This document shows positions 24,645 to 33,437 of a stretch of DNA of 37,622 bases, piece after piece; within the stretch, counting starts at the first letter, position 1, and each line of letters opens with the position of its first letter. Under the pieces are notes generated by a model that saw only the letters and a program-made list of their open reading frames with translations, was not told where the DNA came from and searched no databases. Source of the stretch: an uncultured Faecalicatena sp. (GTDB taxonomy: Bacteria > Bacillota > Clostridia > Lachnospirales > Lachnospiraceae); the NCBI GenBank assembly GCA_948468385.1, contig CAOKHZ010000036.1, forward strand, positions 1-37,622, given 5' to 3'. The position numbers were made by a program, and so were the translations under genes.

Positions 24645-25617
24645 ATGGGGGCTTATGGGTGCCGGACGGATGTCCGGCTGGTTCGCAGAGGCACTCTCCA
24701 TCCTGCCCGACGCGAACCGCAACGCCATCGGCTCAAGAGATTTCACAAAAGGAAAACAATTCGCCAAAACCTACGGTTTCCAAAAGGCCTATGCCTCCTA
24801 CGAGGAGTTAGTAAACGACCCGGAAATCGACATCATTTACATCGGCACGCCGGTGCGTCATCATTATGATTCTCTAATGCTCGCCCTAAATGCTGAAAAA
24901 CCCGTCCTATGCGAGAAGGCACTGACCGTAAACGGCGCGCAGGCACGGGAGGCTTACGCGCTCGCACGGAAGAAGAACCTATTTTTCATGGAAGCCATGT
25001 GGATGAAATGCCAGCCTGCCTACCGCAAGATGATGGAATGGATTCGCGGCGGCCTGATTGGCGACGTGATGTCCGTAGAGGCCAGATTCCACACCAAGTC
25101 CATGAACGGCCACCGGTTGTTTTGCCACGAGATTGCCGGGGGTGCCTTGCTCGACCTGGGCATCTATCCGCTCACCGCCGCTTGTGACATCCTCGGCTAC
25201 CGCCCCAGCGAAATCACGAGCCGTGCCGCCATCGGGAAAGAGAACGTGGATTACACAAATTCCACCCTGCTATCTTACGAAAACGGCAGCTTTGCCTCCG
25301 TTGCCAGCGGACTCGCCTTAGAAAAAATGATTTCCTTATTCGTCGTCGGCACCAAGGGACGCATCTGCACGAGCAAGGAGTTTTTCTTTCAGGCGCAACA
25401 TGTTGAAGCCATCGGCTATGACGATGCCTTACTGGGAAGCTTTGACGGGCCATTCCTCAAAAACGGCTACGAATTCGAGGCCATGGAAGCCATGGACTGC
25501 TTGCGCCACCAAAAAACACAAAGCGACCTCGTACCACCTGATGAATCACTGGCGATGATGGATCTGCTCGACACCCTCCGGGCAAAATGGGGGTTAAAAT
25601 ATGACTTTGAAATATAA
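24631..25617 (+). CDS. Gfo/Idh/MocA family oxidoreductase
   Basis: A 328-residue NAD(P)-dependent dehydrogenase of the Gfo/Idh/MocA family. The Rossmann loop GLMGAGRMSGWFAE is at 7-20, the catalytic-site motif CEKALT is at 94-99, and GGALLDLGIYPLTAA (about 170-184) is a hallmark of the C-terminal domain. Such enzymes oxidise sugars, inositols or trans-1,2-dihydrodiols. The ATG overlaps the kinase gene by 14 bp and has AAAGGAG before it, so it is translated from the Bce-like transcript. A role in peptide resistance is not known; this may be just shared transcription. A terminator follows. Confidence 0.92.
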   Translation: MNQIKWGLMGAGRMSGWFAEALSILPDANRNAIGSRDFTKGKQFAKTYGFQKAYASYEELVNDPEIDIIYIGTPVRHHYDSLMLALNAEKPVLCEKALTVNGAQAREAYALARKKNLFFMEAMWMKCQPAYRKMMEWIRGGLIGDVMSVEARFHTKSMNGHRLFCHEIAGGALLDLGIYPLTAACDILGYRPSEITSRAAIGKENVDYTNSTLLSYENGSFASVASGLALEKMISLFVVGTKGRICTSKEFFFQAQHVEAIGYDDALLGSFDGPFLKNGYEFEAMEAMDCLRHQKTQSDLVPPDESLAMMDLLDTLRAKWGLKYDFEI

Positions 25618-25652
25618 AGACATCTGCGTGATTCTTTATGCGCGAAGTGCGC

Positions 25653-25670
25653 AACCCCCGGAGGGTTTTT
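25653..25670 (+). terminator. Terminator of the Bce-module/oxidoreductase operon
   Basis: AACCC-CCGGA-GGGTT followed by TTT forms a short hairpin with T-run, 36 bp after the oxidoreductase stop. It merges into the palindrome that follows. Confidence 0.65.
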
Positions 25671-25706
25671 GTGTTATAGGAAACAAAGTTTCCTATAACA
25701 CAAAAA
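25666..25706. repeat. 41-bp perfect palindrome containing GTTATAGGAAAC
   Basis: The left arm TTTTTGTGTTATAGGAAAC (25666-25684) is perfectly repeated in reverse at 25688-25706, with AAA between. It lies exactly between the terminators of two convergent transcripts. As RNA it would be a 19-bp hairpin, so it could also act as a two-way terminator. Its core recurs at 14452 and 23556. Confidence 0.8.
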
Positions 25707-25742
25707 TAAGCGGCAGCTCCCTTTCTTTGGGGAACTGCCGCT
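25700..25742 (-). terminator. Terminator of the ParA-like gene
   Basis: On the minus strand AGCGGCAG (25735-25742) pairs with CTGCCGCT (25709-25716). An inner TCCCC/GGGA pairing strengthens it, and TTATTTTTG follows. It lies 18 bp past the stop of the ParA-like gene. Confidence 0.8.
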
Positions 25743-25760
25743 CCATCATATTTCACACTT

Positions 25761-26798
25761 TTACCAAAGTTGCTGTGCAATGAATTTTAATTGATTTTTA
25801 CATTTATCAACTGATTTATTCACGCTTACCCGTACCCTGTCAATTACTTTTGTTTCTCCCTCTTGTAACAATTCCATCGGTTTTGATTCAATGGAAGATA
25901 TTCGACCAGATCCTAGGAAATCATCAAGCATAAACAAATGGTTCTCTGGAGCATTTGTTGACAATAACGTTCTATGTTTAGACAAAATATCATAAACCTT
26001 TTTTAAATAAACCTTTGTCTGTTGATTTGGTTCATTCCTGGCTCCGGCTACTGTTGACCAACCGCAATGAGTTAAAACCACCATCTGTATTTTCGGAACA
26101 TTCATATCGTTTTCCGGCAAATACTTCCTAAATTCACTTTGCGGACTACTCAAGGTATTAATTAACAACTCAAGCGATTTAATTGACTGCTGGTCTGTGC
26201 GAACAGGTATTACCAATGCATCTGCAGCATACCAAGCTAGTTGTGTAGCTCCCGCAAAAAATGGAGACGTATCTATGATACATTTATCTAAATCATTTTC
26301 TGAAAGTTCTCTTTCAATTTCGGTTTTTAAAGAATATAAAATACTCTTCAATGCTTGTTCTTTTTGCACTTGTTGAAGGCCCGAAGTTTGATTAATAGCC
26401 GTAATCAACTGTGATGGCAATAAATATAATTCTTCAGACGAGGGAATATAATAATTATTTTTTTGTGAAAAATACTGATTTGTCGCGCCAATATAAGAAG
26501 CCACCCTGGTTGCTTTTCCAAGTCCAGGTACCAAATACGGCAATAACATATCTTTTACATTTGTTTGTTGTGCCGCATAATAATTATTATCATAAAAAAA
26601 AGAAAGATTTCCTTGCGGACAAGTATCTACAGCCAATAAACCATCTACCAAATAGCTTAAATTAAATGATAATGTAGTTTTTCCGATTCCTCCTCGTAAA
26701 TTACACATTGCATAAATTCGTTGTTTAGGCAAGTCAATAGGATCTGCCTGATTATTCGCAATAGCATATTGCCTATTTATTATCGTATTTATAGACAT
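25761..26798 (-). CDS. Orphan ParA/MinD-like ATPase
   Basis: A 345-residue deviant-Walker ATPase. The P-loop is RGGIGKTT at 35-42 (the family has KGGxGKTT), followed by the ParA signature VDTCPQGNLSF near 58-68 and the Walker B-type CIIDTSPFF near 167-175. ParA proteins move DNA or protein cargo by ATP-driven dimerisation. It is longer than a minimal ParA and no ParB gene lies next to it. AAAGGAGG precedes ATG 26798. It stands alone between two terminators, is visibly more AT-rich than its neighbours, and has a 12-bp inverted repeat over its promoter. These traits suggest acquisition from a plasmid or integrated element. Whether the inverted repeat is an operator or a centromere-like site is open. 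Confidence 0.88.
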   Translation of the reverse strand: MSINTIINRQYAIANNQADPIDLPKQRIYAMCNLRGGIGKTTLSFNLSYLVDGLLAVDTCPQGNLSFFYDNNYYAAQQTNVKDMLLPYLVPGLGKATRVASYIGATNQYFSQKNNYYIPSSEELYLLPSQLITAINQTSGLQQVQKEQALKSILYSLKTEIERELSENDLDKCIIDTSPFFAGATQLAWYAADALVIPVRTDQQSIKSLELLINTLSSPQSEFRKYLPENDMNVPKIQMVVLTHCGWSTVAGARNEPNQQTKVYLKKVYDILSKHRTLLSTNAPENHLFMLDDFLGSGRISSIESKPMELLQEGETKVIDRVRVSVNKSVDKCKNQLKFIAQQLW

Positions 26799-26818
26799 TT
26801 AAATTCCTCCTTTACCTA

Positions 26819-26859
26819 AATTAGTTTTACTTTTTTTATCATTATATGTAAAACTAATT
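26819..26859. promoter_or_regulatory. 12-bp inverted repeat over the ParA-like gene promoter
   Basis: AATTAGTTTTAC (26819-26830) and GTAAAACTAATT (26848-26859) are perfect inverted copies with 17 bp between. On the minus strand a TATAAT lies in the spacer, and TTGTAT stands 18 bp upstream of it. The right arm is 20 bp before the start codon and touches the ribosome binding site. It is a strong operator candidate. Confidence 0.75.
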
Positions 26860-26924
26860 CAATTATACAACATATACAAAAAATGTCAATAGTTCTATGG
26901 TTTTCTTTTCTGTAACGAAGATAC

Positions 26925-26967
26925 AAAAAATCCCCTTGGAAGATTTTTTTCAAATATTCCAAGGGGA
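26925..26967 (-). terminator. Terminator of the rpsB-tsf operon
   Basis: On the minus strand TCCCCTTGGAA (26957-26967) pairs with TTCCAAGGGGA (26931-26941), with T-rich sequence TTTTTTG after it. The stem is an 11-bp perfect match about 70 bp downstream of the tsf stop. Confidence 0.9.
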
Positions 26968-27035
26968 AAATCTTTCTTATCTTTTTAAAATACCTACATA
27001 CTCATGTAGTTCTTGGCATATTCCAAATCAACCAC

Positions 27036-27968
27036 TTACATTGCCGCTTGTGCCGCAACCTCCGCCGCGAAGTCATCTACCTTCTTCTCAAGGCCTTCGC
27101 CAGTCTCAAAACGGATGAACTTCTTAACGGCCACGTTCGCGCCATTGGCCTTCGCCACCTTTTCCACGTACTGGGCAACCGTCAAGTCTCCATCCTGCAC
27201 GTAAGCCTGATCTAACAAGCAGATTTCCTTCATCTCCTTGTTCAAACGGCCGATGACCATCTTCTCGATGATGTTGTCCGGCTTCGGCTTGCTGCTCTCG
27301 GCATTTTCCTTCAACGCAACGGACATCTGAATCTCTTTCTCGTGATCCATGTATTCCTGCGGAATCTCGTCACGGGAAACGTACTTCGGAGACATCGCCG
27401 CCACCTGCATCGCCACGTTCTTCAAGCAAGTCTTAATCTCATCGTTAATCACGTCCGTGTCCGCCTCCAAAAGGATGCCGATACGTCCGCCGCCGTGAAT
27501 ATAAGATACCACGCAACCGTCCGTCGTGATCTTCTCAAATCTCCGAATGTTCAAATTCTCGCCGATTACGGCAATTTTCGCCACGAGGGCATCCTTCACG
27601 GTCATGCTCGTATCTTCCGCCCACGTCTCGGCCATAAAAGCGTCCATGTCGGCCGCGTCGCTGTTCAATGCCTGATTCGCCACTGCCGCGACGTACTCCT
27701 GAAACTGCTCGTTCTTCGCCACGAAGTCCGTCTCGGAGTTCACTTCCACGATGGAAGCCGCCTTGTCGTCCTTCACTACCGCCATGACAAGGCCCTCCGC
27801 CGCAATTCTGCCGGCTTTCTTCTCCGCCTTCGCCTGACCGTTCTTTCTCAAATACTCAATGGCCGCATCCATGTCGCCGTTCGTCTCGTTCAGAGCCTTC
27901 TTGCAGTCCATCATGCCGGCACCCGTCATCTCTCTCAATTCTTTTACCATGCTTGCTGTGATTGCCAT
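27036..27968 (-). CDS. tsf: Translation elongation factor Ts
   Basis: A 310-residue EF-Ts, the guanine-nucleotide exchange factor that recycles EF-Tu. The N-terminal UBA-like motif VKELREMTGAGMMDCKKAL is at about 8-26. The core TDFVAKNEQFQ (near 80-90) and HGGGRIGILLEAD are the usual EF-Tu-contacting regions. It follows rpsB by 89 bp, the standard bacterial order, and is closed by a strong terminator. Confidence 0.98.
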   Translation of the reverse strand: MAITASMVKELREMTGAGMMDCKKALNETNGDMDAAIEYLRKNGQAKAEKKAGRIAAEGLVMAVVKDDKAASIVEVNSETDFVAKNEQFQEYVAAVANQALNSDAADMDAFMAETWAEDTSMTVKDALVAKIAVIGENLNIRRFEKITTDGCVVSYIHGGGRIGILLEADTDVINDEIKTCLKNVAMQVAAMSPKYVSRDEIPQEYMDHEKEIQMSVALKENAESSKPKPDNIIEKMVIGRLNKEMKEICLLDQAYVQDGDLTVAQYVEKVAKANGANVAVKKFIRFETGEGLEKKVDDFAAEVAAQAAM

Positions 27969-28057
27969 GATTATTATCCTCCAATATATAATGATACAAG
28001 CGTCAAAAAGGGTTTTGACGCTTATATGATACTTAACTTAAGGAAGTTGCTTTCGGT

Positions 28058-28801
28058 CTATTCTTCTACTGTCTCGACCTCTTCCGTTTCTGCCTCCGCC
28101 TCGAACACTTCCTCGGCCGCGCCCTGATTTGCCTCGATAACGGCATCTGCCATCTTGGACACGATTAATTTTACGGCCCTGATTGCATCGTCGTTACCCG
28201 GGATAACATAATCCAACTCTTCCGGGTCACAGTTCGTATCACAAATGCCAATCAACGGAATACCAAGCGTATGCGCTTCTTGTACGCAGATTCTTTCCTT
28301 CTTCGGATCCACGACAAAAATCGCGTCCGGAATCCGCTTCATTTCCTTGATACCGCCAAGGTTCTTCTCCAGCTTCTCCCACTCTTTCCTAAGAGCGATG
28401 ACTTCCTTCTTTGGCAACACGTCGAACGTGCCGTCCTCTGACATCCTCTCGATGTCTTTCAGTCTCTGGATACGGCTCTGAATCGTCTTGAAGTTGGTCA
28501 GCATGCCGCCCAGCCATCTCTCGTTCACATAATACATGCCACAACGCTCCGCCTCGGTGCTAATGGCATCCTGCGCCTGCTTCTTCGTTCCCACGAAAAG
28601 GATGGTGCCTCCCTGCGACACGATGTCGGAAACCGCCATATACGCGTCATCCACCATGCCTACCGACTTCTGCAGGTCGATGATGTAGATGCCGTTTCTC
28701 TCCGTGTAAATGTACGGAGCCATCTTCGGGTTCCACCTTCTCGTCTGATGTCCAAAGTGAACACCTGCTTCCAAAAGCTGTTTCATTGAAATAACGCTCA
28801 T
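28058..28801 (-). CDS. rpsB: 30S ribosomal protein S2
   Basis: A 247-residue S2, part of the 30S subunit. It starts [27 protein letters not shown] and includes the S2 signature blocks [25 protein letters not shown], and [25 protein letters not shown]. The acidic tail [17 protein letters not shown] is common in Clostridia. GGAGGAAAGAAAC precedes ATG 28801; a longer open frame up to 28897 has no ribosome binding site or S2-like residues and is rejected. It is the first gene of the rpsB-tsf operon and has a long leader. Confidence 0.98.
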   Translation of the reverse strand: MSVISMKQLLEAGVHFGHQTRRWNPKMAPYIYTERNGIYIIDLQKSVGMVDDAYMAVSDIVSQGGTILFVGTKKQAQDAISTEAERCGMYYVNERWLGGMLTNFKTIQSRIQRLKDIERMSEDGTFDVLPKKEVIALRKEWEKLEKNLGGIKEMKRIPDAIFVVDPKKERICVQEAHTLGIPLIGICDTNCDPEELDYVIPGNDDAIRAVKLIVSKMADAVIEANQGAAEEVFEAEAETEEVETVEE

Positions 28802-29028
28802 GTTTCTTTCCTCCATCTGGTTTTTTGTCTTCCATATGCTTCCCCTGCCACGAGACCCTGCCGCTTCCCGCCATGCAAACTTGCTTGTACCATGCAAGCC
28901 CCTTCACATCGCGCGGAAAAGACTTTGGCACCATCATGGCCAACCGCATATGTGTTTTTTCAAGCTACCATTCCCGCATGTACGAATCGCAGTAACAACG
29001 CACGTGCGAATTCTGGTAACTTCGCAAC
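28802..29028 (-). promoter_or_regulatory. Long 5' leader of rpsB
   Basis: Transcription from the promoter just upstream would give a leader of roughly 227 bases. It has self-complementary stretches such as CGCACGTGCG and a repeated TTGCATGG. In many bacteria S2 represses its own operon through the leader; that role here is inferred from position and length. Confidence 0.5.
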
Positions 29029-29034
29029 ATTTTT

Positions 29035-29063
29035 AGTTTAGCATAAGCACTTTTGAAATGCAA
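29035..29063 (-). promoter_or_regulatory. Promoter of the rpsB-tsf operon
   Basis: On the minus strand TTGCAT (29058-29063) and TAAACT (29035-29040) are separated by exactly 17 bp, fitting a sigma-A promoter. Confidence 0.65.
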
Positions 29064-29101
29064 GCACTTTTTTGCATTTTCAAGGCCGCTTTTCACGGGA
29101 G

Positions 29102-29197
29102 TTTTCACGGGGCGGGAAACATAAGCCCTTGAAAAGGGCAACGTGCGTTTTTAGCGCACGGTTTCGCAGCTGTTTAGGCATCCCCGTGAAAAGTAAC
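29102..29197. repeat. Hairpin-rich repeat element, copy 2, between recJ and rpsB
   Basis: Outer arms TTTTCACGGGG (29102-29112) and CCCCGTGAAAA (29182-29192) are inverted. They enclose two hairpins: GCCCTT-GAA-AAGGGC (29125-29139) and CGTGCG/CGCACG (29142-29147 with 29155-29160). One arm plus five bases (CCCCGTGAAAAGTAAC) also occurs at 39-54. On the minus strand the GCCCTT hairpin is followed by TTATGTTT and may end the recJ transcript. The size and shape resemble a small palindromic intergenic repeat. Confidence 0.6.
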
Positions 29198-29221
29198 CAA
29201 GTCTCCTCAACAACACGTTCT

Positions 29222-31021
29222 TTACATGCCTCGATAATTTACCACGTTCATCTGCAGCGTCTGCATTCCCCGGTACTCATTTAGCGTGGGATAGTAGGTA
29301 AACGCCATTTTCCGCGAGCGTTCCATCGTCCGCAGGCAGTCTTGCACGTCCCCAAAATAAATCGCCTCGATTTGCAACCCCTTCTCGTTCTCCACGCGGA
29401 ATTTCAGCACGTTCTGATTCTTTCCAATGACGCGGGGATTGATGACCCGCAAATTTTTTTCCACGAACAACGGCTTCGTATTTCCCTTCCCATGAGGTTC
29501 GAGCACCTTCAATTCCTCAATCAGTTTCTTTGAAATGTATGAAATCGGCAGCATCATGTCAATCGACACTTTCGGCTGCAAATCCTCTTCCGTCAGACTC
29601 GCCAACTCATTGACACGCTTACGAAATTGCTCGACGTTCTCCTCCGGCAGGGACAATCCCGCCGCCATCTTGTGTCCGCCGAACTTCGTAAACAATTCCT
29701 GGCACTTGCTCATTTCCTCAAACATGTGGTAACGCTCTATCGAACGCCCAGACCCTTTCACGCCGTCCTCCGAACGCGTCAACACGAAGACCGGACGATA
29801 ATATTTTTCTCGGATACGGCCGGCAATGATTCCGGCAACGCTCTCATGGCAATCGGGAAGAAACACTACCAATACCCTGTCCTCCTTCACGGACGACCCC
29901 TCAATCTGTTCGATTGCCTGCTCCACGCCCTTCTCCGTCATCTCCTTGCGGCTGTCGTTCAAAGCTTTCAAATCCCCGGCCAGCGTCACGGCATCCCGTC
30001 TGGTCTTCGCGTTTAACAGCTCCAACGCGCGCTTGGCAGTGTCTAAGCGCCCTCCCGCGTTAATGCACGGCCCGATGATGAAACCGATATGGTAGGCACT
30101 CAAAGTGTCCGGCAACACGCCGGTACATTCCATCAACGCCTTAAGTCCTTGATTTTTCGTCTTTTTCAACATTTTCAAACCGTGCTTGACAATGATTCGG
30201 TTCTCCCCGACCAAGTCCATGATGTCCCCGACCGTGGCAATCGCCACGTTCTCCATCAAGTCGGTAACGTCGCAAACATCATGCGGCACCGATTTATACA
30301 ATGCCTCCACCAACTTGTAGGCCACCGCGGCCCCACACAATTCCTTAAACGGATATTCACAATCCTCCCGGCGCGGATCCACCACGGCATCCGCGGGCGG
30401 CAAACGCCAAATCTTTTTTACACTCTCCATGTGTGGCGCGGCATTCAAAGCCGAATCCAAATCCTCCAGTTCCGACACGCCTTGTTCATGCGAATCCCGC
30501 ATATCCTGCAAATCATATGGCACTTCATGGTGATCCGTGACGACGATGGTCAGCCCCCGCTCCTTCCCGTAGGCAATCTCCTTCGCCGCCGCGATTCCAT
30601 TGTCACAAGTGATAATCGTGTCAATTCCGTCCTCCAATGCCCGGTCAATCAGCATCTGATTCAAACCATAGCCGTCGCGGACGCGGTCGGGAATGTCGGT
30701 ATCCACTTTTGCCCCCAGCCTTGAAAGGCCTTCTTGTAGGATATAGGTGGCATTTACCCCGTCAATGTCATAATCCCCGATGACGCGGATGGGCACTCCC
30801 TCCCGGATCTTCCTGGACAAAACCTCCACCGCCTTGTCCATGTCTTTCATTTGCATCCCGTCATGCAAGTCGTCAAGCGTGCCGTTTAAGTAGCCGTCAA
30901 TGTCTTCTTCATTTATAACGTCCCTATTGCGAATCAACCTGGCCACGATCGGAGAAATATGGTATTTCCCCGCGATGGCTTGAAAGTCCGCTTTCTTCAT
31001 CATGATGACCCATTTTTCCAT
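29222..31021 (-). CDS. recJ: Single-stranded-DNA-specific exonuclease RecJ
   Basis: A 599-residue RecJ, the 5'-3' exonuclease that trims single-stranded DNA in recombination and repair. DHH-family motifs are clear: GDYDIDG near 85-91, TCDNGIAAAKE, and VTDHHEVPYD near 160-169. The DHHA1 region has GGHKMAAGLSLP, followed by an OB-fold-type C-terminal part. AAGGAGTACACTAAG supports the ATG at 31021 over an in-frame start at 31048. It lies 51 bp downstream of secDF, in one likely transcript with it. Confidence 0.96.
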   Translation of the reverse strand: MEKWVIMMKKADFQAIAGKYHISPIVARLIRNRDVINEEDIDGYLNGTLDDLHDGMQMKDMDKAVEVLSRKIREGVPIRVIGDYDIDGVNATYILQEGLSRLGAKVDTDIPDRVRDGYGLNQMLIDRALEDGIDTIITCDNGIAAAKEIAYGKERGLTIVVTDHHEVPYDLQDMRDSHEQGVSELEDLDSALNAAPHMESVKKIWRLPPADAVVDPRREDCEYPFKELCGAAVAYKLVEALYKSVPHDVCDVTDLMENVAIATVGDIMDLVGENRIIVKHGLKMLKKTKNQGLKALMECTGVLPDTLSAYHIGFIIGPCINAGGRLDTAKRALELLNAKTRRDAVTLAGDLKALNDSRKEMTEKGVEQAIEQIEGSSVKEDRVLVVFLPDCHESVAGIIAGRIREKYYRPVFVLTRSEDGVKGSGRSIERYHMFEEMSKCQELFTKFGGHKMAAGLSLPEENVEQFRKRVNELASLTEEDLQPKVSIDMMLPISYISKKLIEELKVLEPHGKGNTKPLFVEKNLRVINPRVIGKNQNVLKFRVENEKGLQIEAIYFGDVQDCLRTMERSRKMAFTYYPTLNEYRGMQTLQMNVVNYRGM

Positions 31022-31072
31022 CTTAGTGTACTCCTTAAAATCCCCCACGGCAAACCGCAGGGGATTCCTTTA

Positions 31073-33367
31073 TTACTTCTTACCGTTTTTCTTTTCCTTT
31101 TTCGTCTCAACTGCCTTCGCCGGCTCTGCATCCGCAGTCTTCTCAAATTTTTTCATCACGTACCACATCGTGCCCGTGATGCACACGGAAGAGAACGCGC
31201 CGCAGATGATGCCCACCATCAACGGCAGGGCAAATTCCTTGATGGAGCTTACGCCCATCACGTACAATACCGCCACCATGACAAACGTGGTGAAAGACGT
31301 GTAAATACTGCGGGTCAACGTCTTCGTAATACTTCTGTTGACCAGCTCGTCCAAGCCTTCCGAACGCTTCTTCGTCTTCAGTTCCTCGCGAATACGGTCA
31401 AAAATGACAATCGTCGCGTTGATGGAGTATCCGACAATCGTCAGCATGCAGGCAATAAACGTATTGCCCACGGACACCCTTGCCACCGCGTAAAAGCCGA
31501 GCACCACCAGCACGTCGTGAACGAGCGCCAGCACCGCGCTGGTCGCGAAGCGAATGTCCTTGAACCGGAACCAAATATAAATCAGGATACAAATCGTGGA
31601 GATGATGACCGCGATAATCGCATCCATGCGCATCTCGGAGCTTACCGTGGAACTAATGTTTTCCGTCTCGATTCCATTGGCCTCGTCCACGCCAAACTGC
31701 TCCGTCATGATGGCGTTGAACGCCTCACGCTGTGCCACGTCAAGAACCTGCGTCTTAAACGTCACCTGCGTGGTACCCTCGATTTTCTGCACCTGCACGT
31801 TTTTGTCGCCGGTCGCCTCTTCAATCAGCGGCACAATCTGGTCATCAATCTCATCCAATGAATAATCCTTGTCAAACGTCACCGTGGAGGCCGTGCCGCC
31901 CACAAAGTCCAGACTATAGTTCAACGCATTTTTTCCCGTCACGCCATTGATGCCCATAAAGACGAATCCAATCACTATCAAGGCCGCGGAAATGGCGAAA
32001 AATACCTTCCTTCTTTCCACGAAATGAATGGGGGCACGCTCTTTCTTCGGACGTCCATACAGCTTCACGTTCTTTAGTCCGATGGCATAAAATGCATAAA
32101 TAATAACCCGGGTAATCACTAACGCGGTAAACATGGAAATCACGATGCCCAACGCAAGCGTCTGCGCAAAACCACGCACCGAGCCGCTGCCGCGCCACCA
32201 CAACACCACCGCCGCAATCAACGTCGTGATGTTACCATCCACGATGGCCGACATCGCTTTCTTAAATCCCATGTCAAGTGCCGGCTTCACCGACTTTCCC
32301 GCCGCCAATTCTTCCCTTACACGGGCGAATATAATGACGTTGGCATCCACCGCCATGCCGATGCCGAGGATAATACCCGCAATCCCCGGCAAGGTCAGCG
32401 TCACGTCAAACGCGTTGAGCATCAAAAGCATCAGCCCCGTATAAATCAACAACGCAATACTTGACGCGAATCCCGGCAACAAGTACACGATACACATGAA
32501 CACGAACACGATGGCCAGGCCGATGGCTCCCGCCACCAGGCTGGTTCTAATGGCATCCTGACCAAGCTGCGCCCCGACCACCTTAGAACGAATTTCCTCA
32601 AGCTCCACACTCAAACCGCCGATACGGATGGTGGAGGCCAGCCTGCTGGCGCTCTCGAAACTCATGTTGCTACCGGAAATCTCGGCCAGGCCATTCTCAA
32701 TCACGGCATTCACGTCCGGCACGCTGATAAACGCCCCGTCATAATAAATGCCAATGCTTTCCTTGTTGGCAGCCTTCTTCGTCGCCTCCGCGAACTTCGT
32801 CGTGCCTTCCTCGTTTAGTTCCAGACTCACGACATTTTCCGTCAGCCCGGAAGAACCTTGTCTGCTCTCGGCAGATGCCGTCTTCACGTCAACTCCCGTC
32901 AACACGATGGCACCATTCTCCTCCAACTCTTCCAAAGTCTTATTTAACTCATATTCCCCCGTCGTCGAAGAATACGTATAACTTCTGGAACCGTCCTCAC
33001 CCGTTTCCGCGATAAAATATAGGGAACCGGGCTGCCCCAACTCTTCCAAAATCTTGTTCGCATCCGTCACGCCCGGAATCTCAATGCTAATCCGGTTGTC
33101 CGACTCCTGATAAACCGTCGCCTCCGTACTATACTGCTCCACACGCCTCTGGAGCTTGTAACGGGTGTCGGCCATGTCAGCCTCGGACGGCACGTCCCCC
33201 TTTACCTGATAGGTAATGCTGACACCGCCCTCCAAGTCCAGGCCCAGGTTAATGTTTTTGGCCGCCCCCATTCCCTTCCCGTCCAGTCCGACGGTGGCCG
33301 TCACGCCCAATAGGGCAATCAACGCCACGATTAAAATCAGACTGACAATACCTCTACTTTTTTTCAT
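31073..33367 (-). CDS. secDF: Protein translocase subunit SecDF (fused SecD and SecF)
   Basis: A 764-residue fusion. SecD covers about 1-425: one helix at 8-28 (IVSLILIVALIALLGVTATV), the DLEGGVSITYQ motif (about 43-53), the large extracytoplasmic domain, then the first set of membrane helices. SecF covers about 445-764: FVERRKVFFAISAALIVIGF, DFVGGTASTV, and its own helices. The C-terminal tail is rich in lysine (KKEKKNGKK). SecDF pulls exported proteins across the membrane using the proton or sodium gradient. The start at 33367 has GGAAAGG 11 bases upstream. It follows the SCIFF maturase by 70 bp. Confidence 0.97.
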   Translation of the reverse strand: MKKSRGIVSLILIVALIALLGVTATVGLDGKGMGAAKNINLGLDLEGGVSITYQVKGDVPSEADMADTRYKLQRRVEQYSTEATVYQESDNRISIEIPGVTDANKILEELGQPGSLYFIAETGEDGSRSYTYSSTTGEYELNKTLEELEENGAIVLTGVDVKTASAESRQGSSGLTENVVSLELNEEGTTKFAEATKKAANKESIGIYYDGAFISVPDVNAVIENGLAEISGSNMSFESASRLASTIRIGGLSVELEEIRSKVVGAQLGQDAIRTSLVAGAIGLAIVFVFMCIVYLLPGFASSIALLIYTGLMLLMLNAFDVTLTLPGIAGIILGIGMAVDANVIIFARVREELAAGKSVKPALDMGFKKAMSAIVDGNITTLIAAVVLWWRGSGSVRGFAQTLALGIVISMFTALVITRVIIYAFYAIGLKNVKLYGRPKKERAPIHFVERRKVFFAISAALIVIGFVFMGINGVTGKNALNYSLDFVGGTASTVTFDKDYSLDEIDDQIVPLIEEATGDKNVQVQKIEGTTQVTFKTQVLDVAQREAFNAIMTEQFGVDEANGIETENISSTVSSEMRMDAIIAVIISTICILIYIWFRFKDIRFATSAVLALVHDVLVVLGFYAVARVSVGNTFIACMLTIVGYSINATIVIFDRIREELKTKKRSEGLDELVNRSITKTLTRSIYTSFTTFVMVAVLYVMGVSSIKEFALPLMVGIICGAFSSVCITGTMWYVMKKFEKTADAEPAKAVETKKEKKNGKK

Positions 33368-33437
33368 GATGCTTCAAGCCTTTCCTTCCTTATATTAAAT
33401 AGTCGTACATTAATGATGATTCGTGTCCTAAAACACC

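Noticed and set aside
28802-28897. Longer rpsB start
   Set aside because: The extra 32 residues are not S2-like, and the GGAGG site fits the start at 28801.
30959-31861. Long plus-strand open frame opposite secDF and recJ
   Set aside because: It is antisense to two clearly conserved genes and encodes no recognisable protein.
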